The translations under genes and the position numbers were made by a program. Below are positions 9,301 to 19,093 of a DNA stretch of 64,000 bases, piece by piece (within the stretch, counting starts at the first letter, position 1; every line of letters starts with the position of its first letter). The stretch is taken from the NCBI GenBank assembly GCA_016722375.1, contig JADKJG010000007.1:225983-289982 (forward strand). The letters run 5' to 3'. Under the pieces are notes generated by a model. That model ran no database searches and was not told the origin of the DNA. It was given only the letters and a program-made list of their open reading frames with translations. This DNA is from Bacteroidota bacterium. GTDB taxonomy: Bacteria; Bacteroidota; Bacteroidia; Chitinophagales; LD1.

Positions 9301-10607
9301 GATGTTCGCAGGCAGAGCCGGAATATCAGAAATGTTGGTAGTAGGATTACATCCACCGTTAACACTGAATCCCATTTTCCAAGCATTGTAAGCTGCATGA
9401 ATGTCAGCATCGTTTGTACAACCAGCAAGATTAACCGGCGGAGAACAAGTAACTACTGGTCTCGCTGTAGTTCCTACTTTGAAGTAAGAAAAACAATTGT
9501 CGCTACCAGCGCAATAGCCTTCTCCATTCTGAGCAACAAAAGTAAATCCAATAGAATCACCACAAAGGATGTTTTCAGGAAGTGAAGGAACATCTGCTTT
9601 GTTGTTGGTAGCATGACATCCACCTGTTGAACTAAATCCATCAACCCATGTAGCATAAGCAGCAGCAATAGCTTCTTGACTTGTGCAACCAGGAAGGGTT
9701 ACGGACTGAGAACAAGTAACAACCGGTTTGTCTGTTGTTCCTACTTTGAAGTAAGAGAAACATGCATCACGGTCAGCGCAATAGCCCTGTCCATTTTGTG
9801 CTATGTAGTTAAATCCAATTGAGTCGCCACAAAGGATGTTCTCTGGAAGTGCAGGAATATCACCTTTGTTGTCATAAGCATGACATCCACCTGCTGAACT
9901 AAATCCACCAGCCCATGTAGCATAAGCAGCAGCAATATCTTCTTGAGTTGTACAACCAGGAAGGTTTACCGACTGAGAACAGGTAACTACCAATTTCTCA
10001 GCTACCCCTACTTTGAAGTAAGAGAAACACTCATCACGTCCAGCGCAATAGCCCTGTCCGTTCTGAGCAGTGTAGGTAAATCCGATTGAATCACCACAAG
10101 CGATAGTTTCAGGAAGACCAGCACTGTTGTCAGTTGCATGACATCCGGTATTATTAAATGTGAAGCCTGCTTTCCATGTAGCATAAGCAGCGTTTATGTC
10201 TTCTTTGCTCATACAAGCATCGAGACTAACTGACTGAGAACAAGTAACAACCGGTTTGTCTGTTGTTCCTACTTTGAAGTAAGAAAAACATTCGTCGCTA
10301 CCAGCGCAATAGCCGTCTCCGTTCTGAGCAACATAGGTAAATCCGATAGAATCACCACAAAGAATGTTTTCAGGAAGGGAAGGAACATCAGCACTGTTGT
10401 CTGTAGCATGACATCCGGTATTATTAAATGTGAAGCCTGCTTTCCATGTAGCATAAGCAGCATTAATCGCTTCTTGAGTGGTGCAACCAGAAAGGTTCAC
10501 CGACTGAGAACAAGAAACAACTGGCTTGTCTGTTGTTCCTACTTTGAAGTAAGAAAAACATTCGTCGCTACCAGCGCAATAGCCTTCTCCGTTCTGAGCA
10601 ACATAGG
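6385..10607 (-). CDS. Giant repeat adhesin, C-terminal portion (after frameshift), SdrD-B domains and T9SS type A sorting domain
   Basis: This is the downstream part of one large gene (6385-12586), split by a 1-base frameshift at the GGG of 10606-10608. It holds eight of about thirteen 90-residue repeats (motifs CSQSVNL, AAYATW, ILCGDSIGFTY, YCAGSDECFSYF). A HYR-like cysteine-rich segment follows. Then come four SdrD/CnaB-like domains (GDFVWNDKNRNGIQD, GNFVWYDTNRNGKQD, GDYVWKDTDGDGYQD, GNFVWDDKDKDGKQD), each with an Asp-rich calcium-type loop. The C-terminus is a type A sorting domain (FPNPANSMV, LSAGTYFYRL, LSVGK). It is predicted to be a cell-surface adhesin or sheath protein exported by T9SS. 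The frame stays open to 10737, but 10607-10737 is out of the repeat frame. Confidence 0.85.
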
Positions 10608-12586
10608 GTGAATCCGATAGAATCACCACAAAGAATGTTTTCAGGAAGTGAAGGAACATCAGCTTTGTTGTCTGTAGCATGACATCCTGTATTATTAAAT
10701 GTGAAACCTGCTTTCCATGTAGCATAAGCAGCAGCAATAGCTTCTTGAGTTGTGCAACCAGAAAGGTTCACAGACTGAGAACAAGAAACAACTGGCTTGT
10801 CTGTTGTTCCTACTTTGAAGTAAGAAAAACATTCGTCGCTACCAGCGCAATAGCCTTCTCCGTTCTGAGCAACATAGGTGAATCCGATAGAATCACCACA
10901 AAGAATGTTTTCAGGAAGTGAAGGAACATCAGCTTTGTTGTCTGTAGCATGACATCCGGTATTATTAAATGTGAAACCTGCTTTCCATGTAGCATAAGCA
11001 GCAGCAATAGCTTCTTGAGTAGTGCAACCAGAAAGGTTCACCGACTGAGAACAAGAAACAACTGGTTTGTCTGTTGTTCCTACCTTGAAGTAAGAGAAAC
11101 ACACATCACGACCAGCACAATAGCCTTGTCCGTTCTGAGCGATATAGGTAAACCCGATTGAATCACCACAAAGGATGTTTTCAGGAAGTGAAGGAATATC
11201 AGCACTATTGTCAAAAGCATGACATCCGGTATTATTAAATGTGAAACCTGCTTTCCATGTAGCATAAGCAGCATCAATAGCTTCTTGAGTTGTGCAACCA
11301 GAAAGGTTCACCGACTGAGAACAAGAAACAACTGGGTTTTCTGTTGCTCCTACCTTGAAGTAAGAAAAACACTCGTCACGTCCAGGGCAATAGCCTTGTC
11401 CGTTCTGAGCAATGTAGGTAAATCCGATTGAATCACCACAAAGTATAGTTTGTGGAAGTGTAGGTATTTGATCGAGGTTGTCATAAGTATGACATCCGCC
11501 ATCTTTAGTAAAACCTGCTTTCCATGTAGCATAAGCAGCATCAATAGCTTCTCTAGTTGTGCAACCAGCAAGGCTTACAGACTGAGAACATGAAACGGTC
11601 ACTTTAGGTGACTCTGGTACAGTAAATGTTGAAGTACATTCTTTAACTGAATCGCAAACAAGGTCTTTTACTTTATAAGTAATAGTAGTATGACCTCCAC
11701 AATAATTGGGAGCACTAAACTCACTTAAATCTGTCTGAGCTACAGGACTCGTCCCGCCGCTAAAGCCAAATTGATCTTTCCATAAAGCAAATTGCGTATT
11801 GATTTCAGCTTGTGTAAGGCATGTAGGCTGATCACTATTTCCCGGACAATTAATAATTATTGGTTTAGATACTGGTTCTTTAATTGTATCGTTCACTGAC
11901 GCGGTGCACTCGGCAGTTCCTGTCAATGTTAGAATATCAACTGATGCTGTAGTGGTATATATAATACCACCAGCACTTCCTGACAATCCAGGGAAAATGC
12001 CCGTTCCATTAGAAGCACCACCAGGTACTATAGAATAAGTAATTGGTTTAAGAGGATCAGAAGTGCCTAAAGCAGTAAGTATTGATTTCTCTCCATAACA
12101 CAAAATGGGTGTATGGCTAGAAGTAACATCAACATTAAATACAGTTACTGATTTAGAGCAACTGTTTTGCTTTCCACTTTCAATGTTTGTTACAAGTAAT
12201 GTAAGCAGAAAACCACCCGGACCAGTACCAGGGAATATCACAAGCGTATCTCTGAAACTGTTGGTACCGGGATAATATTTCCCTGTAGCATCAGATCTGA
12301 TAAATGCGCCGGTAAAATTATCTCCAACAGGTAAATCATAAATCAAAGTTGGATTATTACCACTCTGCGCAATAAGAATGGGAACTAATATGTCTGCGCG
12401 CTCGTCAGAACTAGGACGTACGGCACAAGCCTCTAAGTTTCCACCAATGTTACAAGCAGGCGTTTGAGCATTGGAGAATAGCCCCAAGCCCACTAGTAGT
12501 ATCAGCATCGTAGCAGTCTTCAGACTACTCGACACATCTTTAAAAATATCTGTCCACGGGGGACAATTTGTAATACTTTTTTTCAT
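10568..12586 (-). CDS. Giant repeat adhesin, N-terminal portion (before frameshift)
   Basis: A hydrophobic stretch (MLILLVGLGLFSNAQ, about residues 27-41) serves as signal peptide after a longer than usual N-region. Residues 42-150 form a module (ACNIGGNLEAC...SCSKSVTVFN) also found alone in the next gene upstream. After a 100-residue linker the 90-residue cysteine-rich repeats begin. This frame contains the first five and runs out of frame (CCSERRRLLRW) at 10606-10608. Joined with the downstream part the protein would be about 2,060 residues. Repeats here are nearly identical at DNA level (270 bp), which favours recombination and assembly errors. It follows 12613-13083 by 26 bp, so the two are probably co-transcribed. 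Confidence 0.85.
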   Translation of the reverse strand: MKKSITNCPPWTDIFKDVSSSLKTATMLILLVGLGLFSNAQTPACNIGGNLEACAVRPSSDERADILVPILIAQSGNNPTLIYDLPVGDNFTGAFIRSDATGKYYPGTNSFRDTLVIFPGTGPGGFLLTLLVTNIESGKQNSCSKSVTVFNVDVTSSHTPILCYGEKSILTALGTSDPLKPITYSIVPGGASNGTGIFPGLSGSAGGIIYTTTASVDILTLTGTAECTASVNDTIKEPVSKPIIINCPGNSDQPTCLTQAEINTQFALWKDQFGFSGGTSPVAQTDLSEFSAPNYCGGHTTITYKVKDLVCDSVKECTSTFTVPESPKVTVSCSQSVSLAGCTTREAIDAAYATWKAGFTKDGGCHTYDNLDQIPTLPQTILCGDSIGFTYIAQNGQGYCPGRDECFSYFKVGATENPVVSCSQSVNLSGCTTQEAIDAAYATWKAGFTFNNTGCHAFDNSADIPSLPENILCGDSIGFTYIAQNGQGYCAGRDVCFSYFKVGTTDKPVVSCSQSVNLSGCTTQEAIAAAYATWKAGFTFNNTGCHATDNKADVPSLPENILCGDSIGFTYVAQNGEGYCAGSDECFSYFKVGTTDKPVVSCSQSVNLSGCTTQEAIAAAYATWKAGFTFNNTGCHATDNKADVPSLPENILCGDSIGFTLCCSERRRLLRW

Positions 12587-12612
12587 AGTGTATTGTTTAA
12601 TTGGTTAGTAAA

Positions 12613-13083
12613 TTAATTGTTAATAACAGAAACTGATTTACTGCAACTACAACTACCACCACTTGAGTTTGTGGTGTTGAGTTCTAAATTGAATCCGTTT
12701 GCAGGACCCGATCCAGGGCTAACAACAATCTGTTGTGTTGTGGTCCCGGTAGCAGCATTAAAACTGCGGGCGCCATAAGATTTGATGATAGCACCGGAGG
12801 TATTGTTTTGTAATGCATAAGAAAGAACTGTTGAGGCTTCTGTATTAGCAATAACAGCATCAATAACAATGTCGGCTGGTTGAGCCCTGCCGGTAGTAAC
12901 AGATTCTAATGCTCCAGACAGATTGCAGGAAGGTGTTCCATTTCCACTCTGTGAAAAGGCATTAAAACAAAACGTGAGTAAAAGAAAACTTAGTGCTACA
13001 AGGACTTTGGAATAACCTAGCCTTGTTGGTTTACAGCAGGAGGCCGCACTTTTTTCGCGCCCTGCGTGTGTGTAATCATTCAT
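12613..13083 (-). CDS. Secreted stand-alone paralogue of the giant adhesin's N-terminal module
   Basis: 156 residues. The signal segment is VLVALSFLLLTFCFNAFSQS at about 26-45, after a long polar N-region. The remainder parallels residues 42-150 of the adjacent giant protein: CNLSGALE versus CNIGGNLEAC, a middle PGSGPANGFNLEL versus PGTGPGGFLLTL, and the end SCSCSKSVSVIN versus NSCSKSVTVFN. There is no sorting domain. It looks like a duplicated module that leads the operon. The function is unknown; an accessory or truncated adhesin is possible. Confidence 0.7.
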   Translation of the reverse strand: MNDYTHAGREKSAASCCKPTRLGYSKVLVALSFLLLTFCFNAFSQSGNGTPSCNLSGALESVTTGRAQPADIVIDAVIANTEASTVLSYALQNNTSGAIIKSYGARSFNAATGTTTQQIVVSPGSGPANGFNLELNTTNSSGGSCSCSKSVSVINN

Positions 13084-13301
13084 AGTTAATTGGTTTTGTG
13101 AACGTTAAAAAAAAATACTTACGAACTGAATCGGTCTGCAACATACGCACAGAACATCATAAAAAACAAGGGGTACCCCCATATTTATTTTTGGAACAGT
13201 GCAAATCGGTCATTTTGGGGTTAAAATCATAGAAAATAGTACCAAATGAGATGTTCGTTAAAATGTTTTCTAAGCAAAATCGGAATAAATCATGGAGATA
13301 A

Positions 13302-14840
13302 TTACTCCTGCACTGCTATCTTTTCAGCCACCATAGCTCCATTCTGTTGGCGAAACCAGATACCCTTTTTTAGATTTCTCTCCTGCAAAAAGCCCAATGC
13401 CTCTTCTCGCGTAGCAGCAGGGCGAATATTTCTTCCTGCATACCAAACCAATTGAGGTTCCGGGTCTTCTATATTGGCGAAAACAACTTCATCGGGCTTT
13501 GATTCTTTTTTAATTTGCTCGCCCCATACCTTATAATGAGTATCCGCTCCTGCTTTTTTGAAGAATGAAGGAGGATTTATCAAGTAGAATTGTCCCACCA
13601 TAAGGAAAACAACCCCGGTAAGCCCCAACTGCATTCTAATCAAAGGGATAGTACCGCTCTTTTTTATCTTGTCATATAGCACGCCCAACAAGACACTGAC
13701 AAAGAGCGAAGCATATAAAGCTGTAAAATCATGCTCGGAATAATTAAGAAAAACAATGTGGAGCAACAGAATAGGCAGTACAGAAAGCCAGATAAAGCGG
13801 TATCCATTCTCGCTGAAAATTATCTTCAATTTTCTTCTGCTGATAGCCAACCAGATAAAAAACAGCACTAATCCATAAACAATAAAATAGTGTAGGGAGT
13901 AATTCACTACCAGCGACTTGAAAAGTTTCAGATAGGAAATCAAGAAATGAAACAATCCCTGATCGGTGGGTTCTACGCTGCCACGAATAGCATACCGGTT
14001 AATCATTTCCGTCAGATAAGCCATCGAACCATTGATCTGGGAATACTGATAGACTATTAGTTGCAATACAATAAACGTCACGATAACCGTGCTCCAAACT
14101 AAAACTCGGAATCCCCTATTAGAACGAACGTGAAGCAGTGAATAGACCAGTACGCCAAAGGCAAAAAACACACCCAGCCAGGAAGTGTAAATCATCAGTC
14201 CCAGACAGGTTACATAAAAGAAAATGTATTTCAGCGAAGTAAATCTTTGCCGGATAATCATTTTCAATACGGTATAGACTCCGATAATAAAAAGCAGGTG
14301 TACGGCCATGTCGCTCATATACACATTGCTTTGAAACCACATAGTGACCGGCATGAAAATATACATCACAAAAGCCACAATCGCCGACCGGTAAGGATAG
14401 CTGCGCGCCCGAGTGAAACTCAACAAGCAAACAATAAAATATACAAACAGGCCACTTAGAAAATGGAATGACAAATTCACAATTTGCAGCGGCAAAACAT
14501 CTGGTCTGACATGAAGGATTTTAAAAATAGCAAAGGGGAAATAGTAGGCAAAAGGCGGATGCGACACGTAGTAGTAGTTCCCTGCCTGATCTACCATTTT
14601 TCCTGAAGCATTCGCATGATTGTTGATGAACTTATCTGCTTCGTTGTTATAAGTCATCACCGGATTGAATCCATATTTTTCAATACCGTTATCATACCAA
14701 ATCTGCATAATGCGAAGTGAAAGAGCCGTACAGAATTCATGATGCTTCGACAAGGGTCTGTCCAGAAGAGGAACACGAACCAAGACCGAGAGAAGAAAAA
14801 TGCCGAATAGTAAGGGGAACGTTCTTTTAATAAACTGCAT
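13302..14840 (-). CDS. GT39/ArnT-like membrane glycosyltransferase
   Basis: 512 residues with about ten hydrophobic segments. The first periplasmic loop has LLDRPLSKHHEFCTA, as in dolichyl-phosphate-mannose/ArnT-type GT-C enzymes, followed by YYYVSHPPFAYYFPF, typical of the family's acceptor loop region. A soluble C-terminal tail of about 110 residues follows (KVWGEQIKKES, IRPAATREEALGFLQ). It probably transfers a sugar from a polyprenyl carrier in the inner membrane. The substrate is unknown. It is on the same strand as the adhesin genes but 218 bp away. Confidence 0.75.
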   Translation of the reverse strand: MQFIKRTFPLLFGIFLLSVLVRVPLLDRPLSKHHEFCTALSLRIMQIWYDNGIEKYGFNPVMTYNNEADKFINNHANASGKMVDQAGNYYYVSHPPFAYYFPFAIFKILHVRPDVLPLQIVNLSFHFLSGLFVYFIVCLLSFTRARSYPYRSAIVAFVMYIFMPVTMWFQSNVYMSDMAVHLLFIIGVYTVLKMIIRQRFTSLKYIFFYVTCLGLMIYTSWLGVFFAFGVLVYSLLHVRSNRGFRVLVWSTVIVTFIVLQLIVYQYSQINGSMAYLTEMINRYAIRGSVEPTDQGLFHFLISYLKLFKSLVVNYSLHYFIVYGLVLFFIWLAISRRKLKIIFSENGYRFIWLSVLPILLLHIVFLNYSEHDFTALYASLFVSVLLGVLYDKIKKSGTIPLIRMQLGLTGVVFLMVGQFYLINPPSFFKKAGADTHYKVWGEQIKKESKPDEVVFANIEDPEPQLVWYAGRNIRPAATREEALGFLQERNLKKGIWFRQQNGAMVAEKIAVQE

Positions 14841-14954
14841 GCCGAATAATTACCGACGAAAATAAAAAAGTCTCTTTGTTTGATTCAAAACCCTTCGTTA
14901 GAGTTTAGAAGGGCTTAAACGATTTGATGGACTTAGTGTATCTATAGAGAGGAT

Positions 14955-15632
14955 TTACTTGACCCATTTGAGTCGTAAACTATTTCCCACTACGCTCACA
15001 CTGCTCATAGCCATGGCGGCACCGGCAATCATCGGGTTCAACAAAAAGCCGGTGAAGGGATAAAGGATTCCGGCGGCAATCGGAATGCCAATGATGTTAT
15101 AAATAAAAGCCCAAAAAAGATTCTGGTGAATGGTATTCACTGTCTGCTTGGAAAGTTTTATGGCCTCCGGTATTTTACCTAAATCGGAAGAGATGATCGT
15201 CATCTTAGCCACCTCCATTGCTACATCGCTTCCCTTACCCATAGAAATGCTTACATCCGCCTGTGCCAGAGCCGTGCTGTCGTTTATTCCATCACCCACC
15301 ATCGCTACTATTTTCCCTTTGGACTGTAACTGTTGGACAAAGGCCGATTTATCCTGAGGAAGCATTTCTCCTTTATAATGTTGTATGCCTGTTTGTGCTG
15401 CAATAGATTTCGCTGTGGCTTCGCTATCTCCAGTGAGCATGTACACCTCGATTTCCGATTGCTTGAGTTGCTCAATCGCTTTCGCTGAGTTTGATTTTAT
15501 TTTATCTGCTATAGCAATAACCGCCAAGGCCTTGAAGCTATCAGCAAACCAAATAACTGTTTTGGCATCGCGGCTCCATTCCTCTGCTCGATGGAGCAAT
15601 TTTTCATTTTGCTCAATATGGCTATCCGACAA
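14955..15632 (-). CDS. copA: Copper-type P1B ATPase, C-terminal portion (frameshifted)
   Basis: This is the distal part of the ATPase begun at 17130. It contains the hinge motif GDGINDSTALAQADV, the MLTGDSEATAKSIA segment of the P domain, and the last two membrane helices (NLFWAFIYNIIGIPIAAG and LNPMIAGAAMAMSSVSVV) ending SLRLKWVK. In CopA-type pumps the MxxSS of the last helix takes part in copper binding. The two frames overlap by 11 bp. The joint at about 15650-15660 needs one base removed (AGT-A-TAT-TAT) to give a continuous family sequence. Confidence 0.85.
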   Translation of the reverse strand: MSDSHIEQNEKLLHRAEEWSRDAKTVIWFADSFKALAVIAIADKIKSNSAKAIEQLKQSEIEVYMLTGDSEATAKSIAAQTGIQHYKGEMLPQDKSAFVQQLQSKGKIVAMVGDGINDSTALAQADVSISMGKGSDVAMEVAKMTIISSDLGKIPEAIKLSKQTVNTIHQNLFWAFIYNIIGIPIAAGILYPFTGFLLNPMIAGAAMAMSSVSVVGNSLRLKWVK

Positions 15633-17130
15633 GAACTTTGCATTTCCTACATAATATACTTCCGGCTCCTATCGTTGCTTTCACTCCTTTTCCGGTCACG
15701 CTTTCAAATCGTTTCAAAGGCATTGATTTTCTTTTACCCAGATGATGAACCACCGCTTCAGCAAGTGGGTGTTCAGATTGATTCTCCATACTGTATAGAA
15801 TGTCAGATAGCTGCTCATCCGAGCTTAACCATTCTACATTTGTAACGGTGGGTTTGCCCTCGGTAATCGTGCCTGTTTTATCCAGCACCACCACATTGAC
15901 CTTCTTTGCGCGTTCCAAACTTTCCGCATCTTTAATCAAGATTCCTCGCTCTGCTCCTTTCCCGATCCCCACCATAATAGCTGTGGGAGTGGCCAGCCCC
16001 AAAGCGCAAGGACAGGCAATGACCAACACAGTGACCAACGCAAGTATTCCTTGAATCAATCCATTTTGCCCTCCGAATATCCACCATCCGGCAAAGGACA
16101 ACAAGGCGATAAGAATAACTATCGGAACAAAAACTCCGGCTATTTTATCTACCAGTTTCTGAACCGGTGCTTTGCTTCCCTGCGCCTCCTGGACCATCTT
16201 GATGATTTGCGCCAGCATGGTCTCTCGGCCTACCTTCTCTGCTCTAAACTGAAAATTTCCTTTTTGGTTGATGGTACCGGCCCATACTCTTTCTCCTAAT
16301 TTTTTTAATACCGGTACCGGTTCTCCGCTAATCATACTTTCATCCACATAAGATTCGCCGATGGTTACCGCGCCATCCACTGCAATTTTCTCTCCGGGTT
16401 TTACCATGATGATATTTCCCACTACTACACTTTCAATGGGTATTTGCGTTTGATTTGAATCATCGCGAACGACCGTGACTGTTTTGGGCTGCAAGCCAAT
16501 TAGTTTTTTGATTGAGGAGGAGGTATTCCCTTTCGCCTTTTCTTCCAACATCTTACCTAAAAGGATAAAGGCAATAACCACCGCTGCTGCTTCAAAATAT
16601 ACATGTGCCTGCATTCCTTTTTCATTCCAGAAATGAGGGAACAACGTATTGAACATACTGAATAAATAGGCCGTACCCGTGCTAACAGCTACCAGCGTAT
16701 CCATATTGGCAGACCGATGTTTCGCCTGCTTCCATGCATTGATAAAAAAATCTTTCCCGAACCAAAGCACCACCGGAGTGGTAAGCACCCACATGATATA
16801 ATTGCCATAAGGCATATCCATAAAGAACATACCAATGACCAGTACCGGTAAGGAAAAAAGAACTGCCCCAATCGTTTTTCTTCTCAGTTCTTGGAAACTC
16901 TTTTGATGTATGGCCTCCAGAGTTTCTGCCGCCTTATTGCTTTCCTCAATCAACAAATCATAACCTATGGATTGAACTGCTTTTTGCAATTCAAGTTCAC
17001 CGATGACTTCCGGTTGGTACTCAACACTCAACGTGGCGTTGGCAAAATTCACGGCCGCATTTACAACCCCTTTTTGCGACTTAATAATACTTTCCACACT
17101 GATCGCGCAGGAGGCACAACTCATTTGCAA
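15622..17130 (-). CDS. copA: Copper-type P1B ATPase, N-terminal portion (frameshifted)
   Basis: An HMA domain begins at the first residues with the metal-binding motif CASC. The actuator loop (SMISGEPVPV), transmembrane copper site CPCALGLATPTA, phosphorylation motif DKTGTITEGKP and nucleotide motif SEHPLAEAV are all present. The start shown is TTG; ATG at 17122-17124 is two codons further in. Upstream, the family's usual 'K-TFPVLQMSC' leader is readable only after adding one A to the A6 run (T6 on the plus strand, about 17142-17147). So two separate indels affect this gene. Probable role: copper export from the cytoplasm. Confidence 0.9.
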   Translation of the reverse strand: MQMSCASCAISVESIIKSQKGVVNAAVNFANATLSVEYQPEVIGELELQKAVQSIGYDLLIEESNKAAETLEAIHQKSFQELRRKTIGAVLFSLPVLVIGMFFMDMPYGNYIMWVLTTPVVLWFGKDFFINAWKQAKHRSANMDTLVAVSTGTAYLFSMFNTLFPHFWNEKGMQAHVYFEAAAVVIAFILLGKMLEEKAKGNTSSSIKKLIGLQPKTVTVVRDDSNQTQIPIESVVVGNIIMVKPGEKIAVDGAVTIGESYVDESMISGEPVPVLKKLGERVWAGTINQKGNFQFRAEKVGRETMLAQIIKMVQEAQGSKAPVQKLVDKIAGVFVPIVILIALLSFAGWWIFGGQNGLIQGILALVTVLVIACPCALGLATPTAIMVGIGKGAERGILIKDAESLERAKKVNVVVLDKTGTITEGKPTVTNVEWLSSDEQLSDILYSMENQSEHPLAEAVVHHLGKRKSMPLKRFESVTGKGVKATIGAGSILCRKCKVLVG

Positions 17131-17176
17131 TACCGGAAAAGTTTTTTACTGTGTTTCACGTTTAATGATTAAGCAC

Positions 17177-17354
17177 CTACGGCAGCAACCTTCCATAAGA
17201 ACGAGGAAACGGAATCGTTTCCCGAATATGTTGCAGGCCGCAAATCCATGCCACTAATCTTTCTAAGCCCAAGCCAAAACCGGCATGAGGGCACATTGCC
17301 GAACTTGCGCAAATCCAGATACCATTCAAAAGGCTTCCATAGGAAGTTCGTGTT
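17177..17354 (-). pseudogene. asnS: Out-of-frame C-terminal segment of asnS
   Basis: Translation across two frames gives the missing end of AsnRS: VEHELPMEAFEWYLDLRKF, then after another one-base shift GFGLGLERLVAWICGLQHI and a short tail up to the stop at 17177-17179. This segment holds the class II motif 3 (GLGLERL). The needed corrections are +1 base at the T4 run 17361-17364 and -1 base at about 17287-17292. Since AsnRS is normally essential where used, sequencing error is more likely than true loss. Confidence 0.75.
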
Positions 17355-18695
17355 CTACGATTTTCTTTTCAATCTATCAATATCTGTCTCGCGCTCGCCA
17401 CCGCCCACTACTTCTCCGTAACCTTCCGGCGCCAACAAATCCACTCCTTTCGCGTAGCCCTTATCTGTTTCATCTTCTTTCATGTAGAAAGCCTTCACCT
17501 CTTGCGGCCAGTTATAAACCATCACCGGTTGTCCAAACATTTTTGTCAGCACCGTTTCATCACTTCCACCAAAATCATCACCCCGCTTAAAGTTCCTGGC
17601 ACTATTCAGCCATAGCGGTATGTTGGCGAGTTTTTCATCTACGTCTTTCTCTTCCTGTTTCAGCTTATCAATTTTCGACTGGTTGAAATTGATTTCTCCT
17701 TTCTTCAATTCTCCGCCCGCAATCTTCTGCTCTCTTTCTTCAATCTCTTTTCTGATTCCCGATTTCTGACTTTTCAATTCTCCCTCCTCTCCTTCCAACA
17801 TCTGCAAAGTTGTTCTACCCTGCACTTCTTTTTCGCCGCGAATGACGCTTACCGCCTCTTCATATTTCATCCGAATAAAAGGCTGCTTCACTTGGTCAAG
17901 GAAGGTTGTATCTCGTTCCAGAACGGACAACTCCGTTTTGCATTTCTCCAACACACTGTTTACTACATACTGAATAAACTCTTCAATCAAATCCATATCC
18001 ATTTTCAAATCATAGAAAGCCATTTCGGGTTCTATCATCCAAAATTCGGAAAGATGTCTTCTTGTCTTTGATTTCTCAGCGCGAAAGGTGGGGCCAAAGG
18101 TGTAAATCAAACCCTGTGCCATCGCCATCGCCTCACCGTATAGCTGTCCGGACTGTGAAAGATATGCCGGTTCACCGTAATAATCGGTTTCAAACAAAGT
18201 GGAGGTTCCTTCACAGGCATTGCCAGTAAAGATAGGCGCATCCATCTGCACAAACCCTTTGTCTTGAAAGAACCGGTGGATGGAATAAATAATTTCATTG
18301 CGCACGCGCATAATTGCCCACTGTCTTTTGGAGCGCAGCCACAAATGGCGTTTGTCCATCAGAAAATCTACCCCGTGTTCTTTGGGTGTGATAGGATAGT
18401 CCACCGCTTCAGAAATAATTTGCAGCGAAGTCACCTGCACCTCATAGCCCCCAAATTGCCGCTCGTCTTTCACGACCTTTCCTTTTAAAGAAAGTGAACT
18501 TTCCTGTCCCAGTTTTTTGACTGCTTCAAACAAATCATTGCCCACTACATTCAGGTCAATAATACATTGAACAAAACCGGTGCCATCGCGCAGGGTTAAA
18601 AACACCAGCCCTTTGCTGTCGCGCTTTTGTGCATTCCAGCCCCGCAATTCAATTTCACTTCCTTCTAACTTTGATATATCTTTGATGTACGCCAT
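17355..18695 (-). CDS. asnS: Asparagine--tRNA ligase (apparent C-terminal frameshift)
   Basis: Charges tRNA-Asn with asparagine. The N-terminal OB-fold anticodon-binding domain begins at ATG 18693-18695 (MAYIKDISKLEGSEIELRGW); ORF extension to 18728 is unlikely. Class II motif 2 is clear (FGPTFRAEKSKTRRHLSEF), as is the acidic WMIEPEMAFYD. An insertion rich in Glu/Lys (about residues 285-340) is typical of Bacteroidota AsnRS. The frame ends at RETDIDRLKRKS, about 60 residues short, because of a one-base deletion in an A4 run; the rest is readable at 17177-17354. Confidence 0.92.
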   Translation of the reverse strand: MAYIKDISKLEGSEIELRGWNAQKRDSKGLVFLTLRDGTGFVQCIIDLNVVGNDLFEAVKKLGQESSLSLKGKVVKDERQFGGYEVQVTSLQIISEAVDYPITPKEHGVDFLMDKRHLWLRSKRQWAIMRVRNEIIYSIHRFFQDKGFVQMDAPIFTGNACEGTSTLFETDYYGEPAYLSQSGQLYGEAMAMAQGLIYTFGPTFRAEKSKTRRHLSEFWMIEPEMAFYDLKMDMDLIEEFIQYVVNSVLEKCKTELSVLERDTTFLDQVKQPFIRMKYEEAVSVIRGEKEVQGRTTLQMLEGEEGELKSQKSGIRKEIEEREQKIAGGELKKGEINFNQSKIDKLKQEEKDVDEKLANIPLWLNSARNFKRGDDFGGSDETVLTKMFGQPVMVYNWPQEVKAFYMKEDETDKGYAKGVDLLAPEGYGEVVGGGERETDIDRLKRKS

Positions 18696-18915
18696 ATTCT
18701 CTTTTTTCGAGTGGGCGAATATAGACACAATTAAAAAATATCAATCAGCCGCCCTCCCGCAATCTCTAAGGGCAATAAATTGGAGCACTATGATTTTCAC
18801 TGTTTTTCCCCAAAACAGTCATTTCCAGTGATTTTGTACTGGATGAATAAGATTCATCGAAAGAGTTTAGTGGATAGTGATGTTGCTCGCTCAAATTACG
18901 ACTATCTAAATATTA

Positions 18916-19056
18916 GACCTCTTCGGTAAATGAAAAGCAAATCTGTGGGCTAAAGCCTCAATCTCATTTCTTGTCAGTAACCCCATATTAAGTATGAGGT
19001 TAACACATGCCAAACAACATGGGCTTTATCCTTGAATGACATTTTCCGAAGAAGTC
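18916..19056. mobile_element. MITE-like element (141 bp) upstream of rpoN
   Basis: The ends are GACCTCTTCGGTAAAT and ATTTTCCGAAGAAGTC, which pair at 14 of 16 positions, with TA on both sides (18914-18915, 19057-19058). The end sequence matches the element at 4375-4461 and the IS5-like element at 42132-43083. The interior is non-coding and differs from the 87-bp element. It ends 37 bp before the rpoN start, so it may carry or displace the rpoN promoter. Confidence 0.7.
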
Positions 19057-19093
19057 TATTGAACTTACCCACTTAATTATTTAAACTTGCAAA

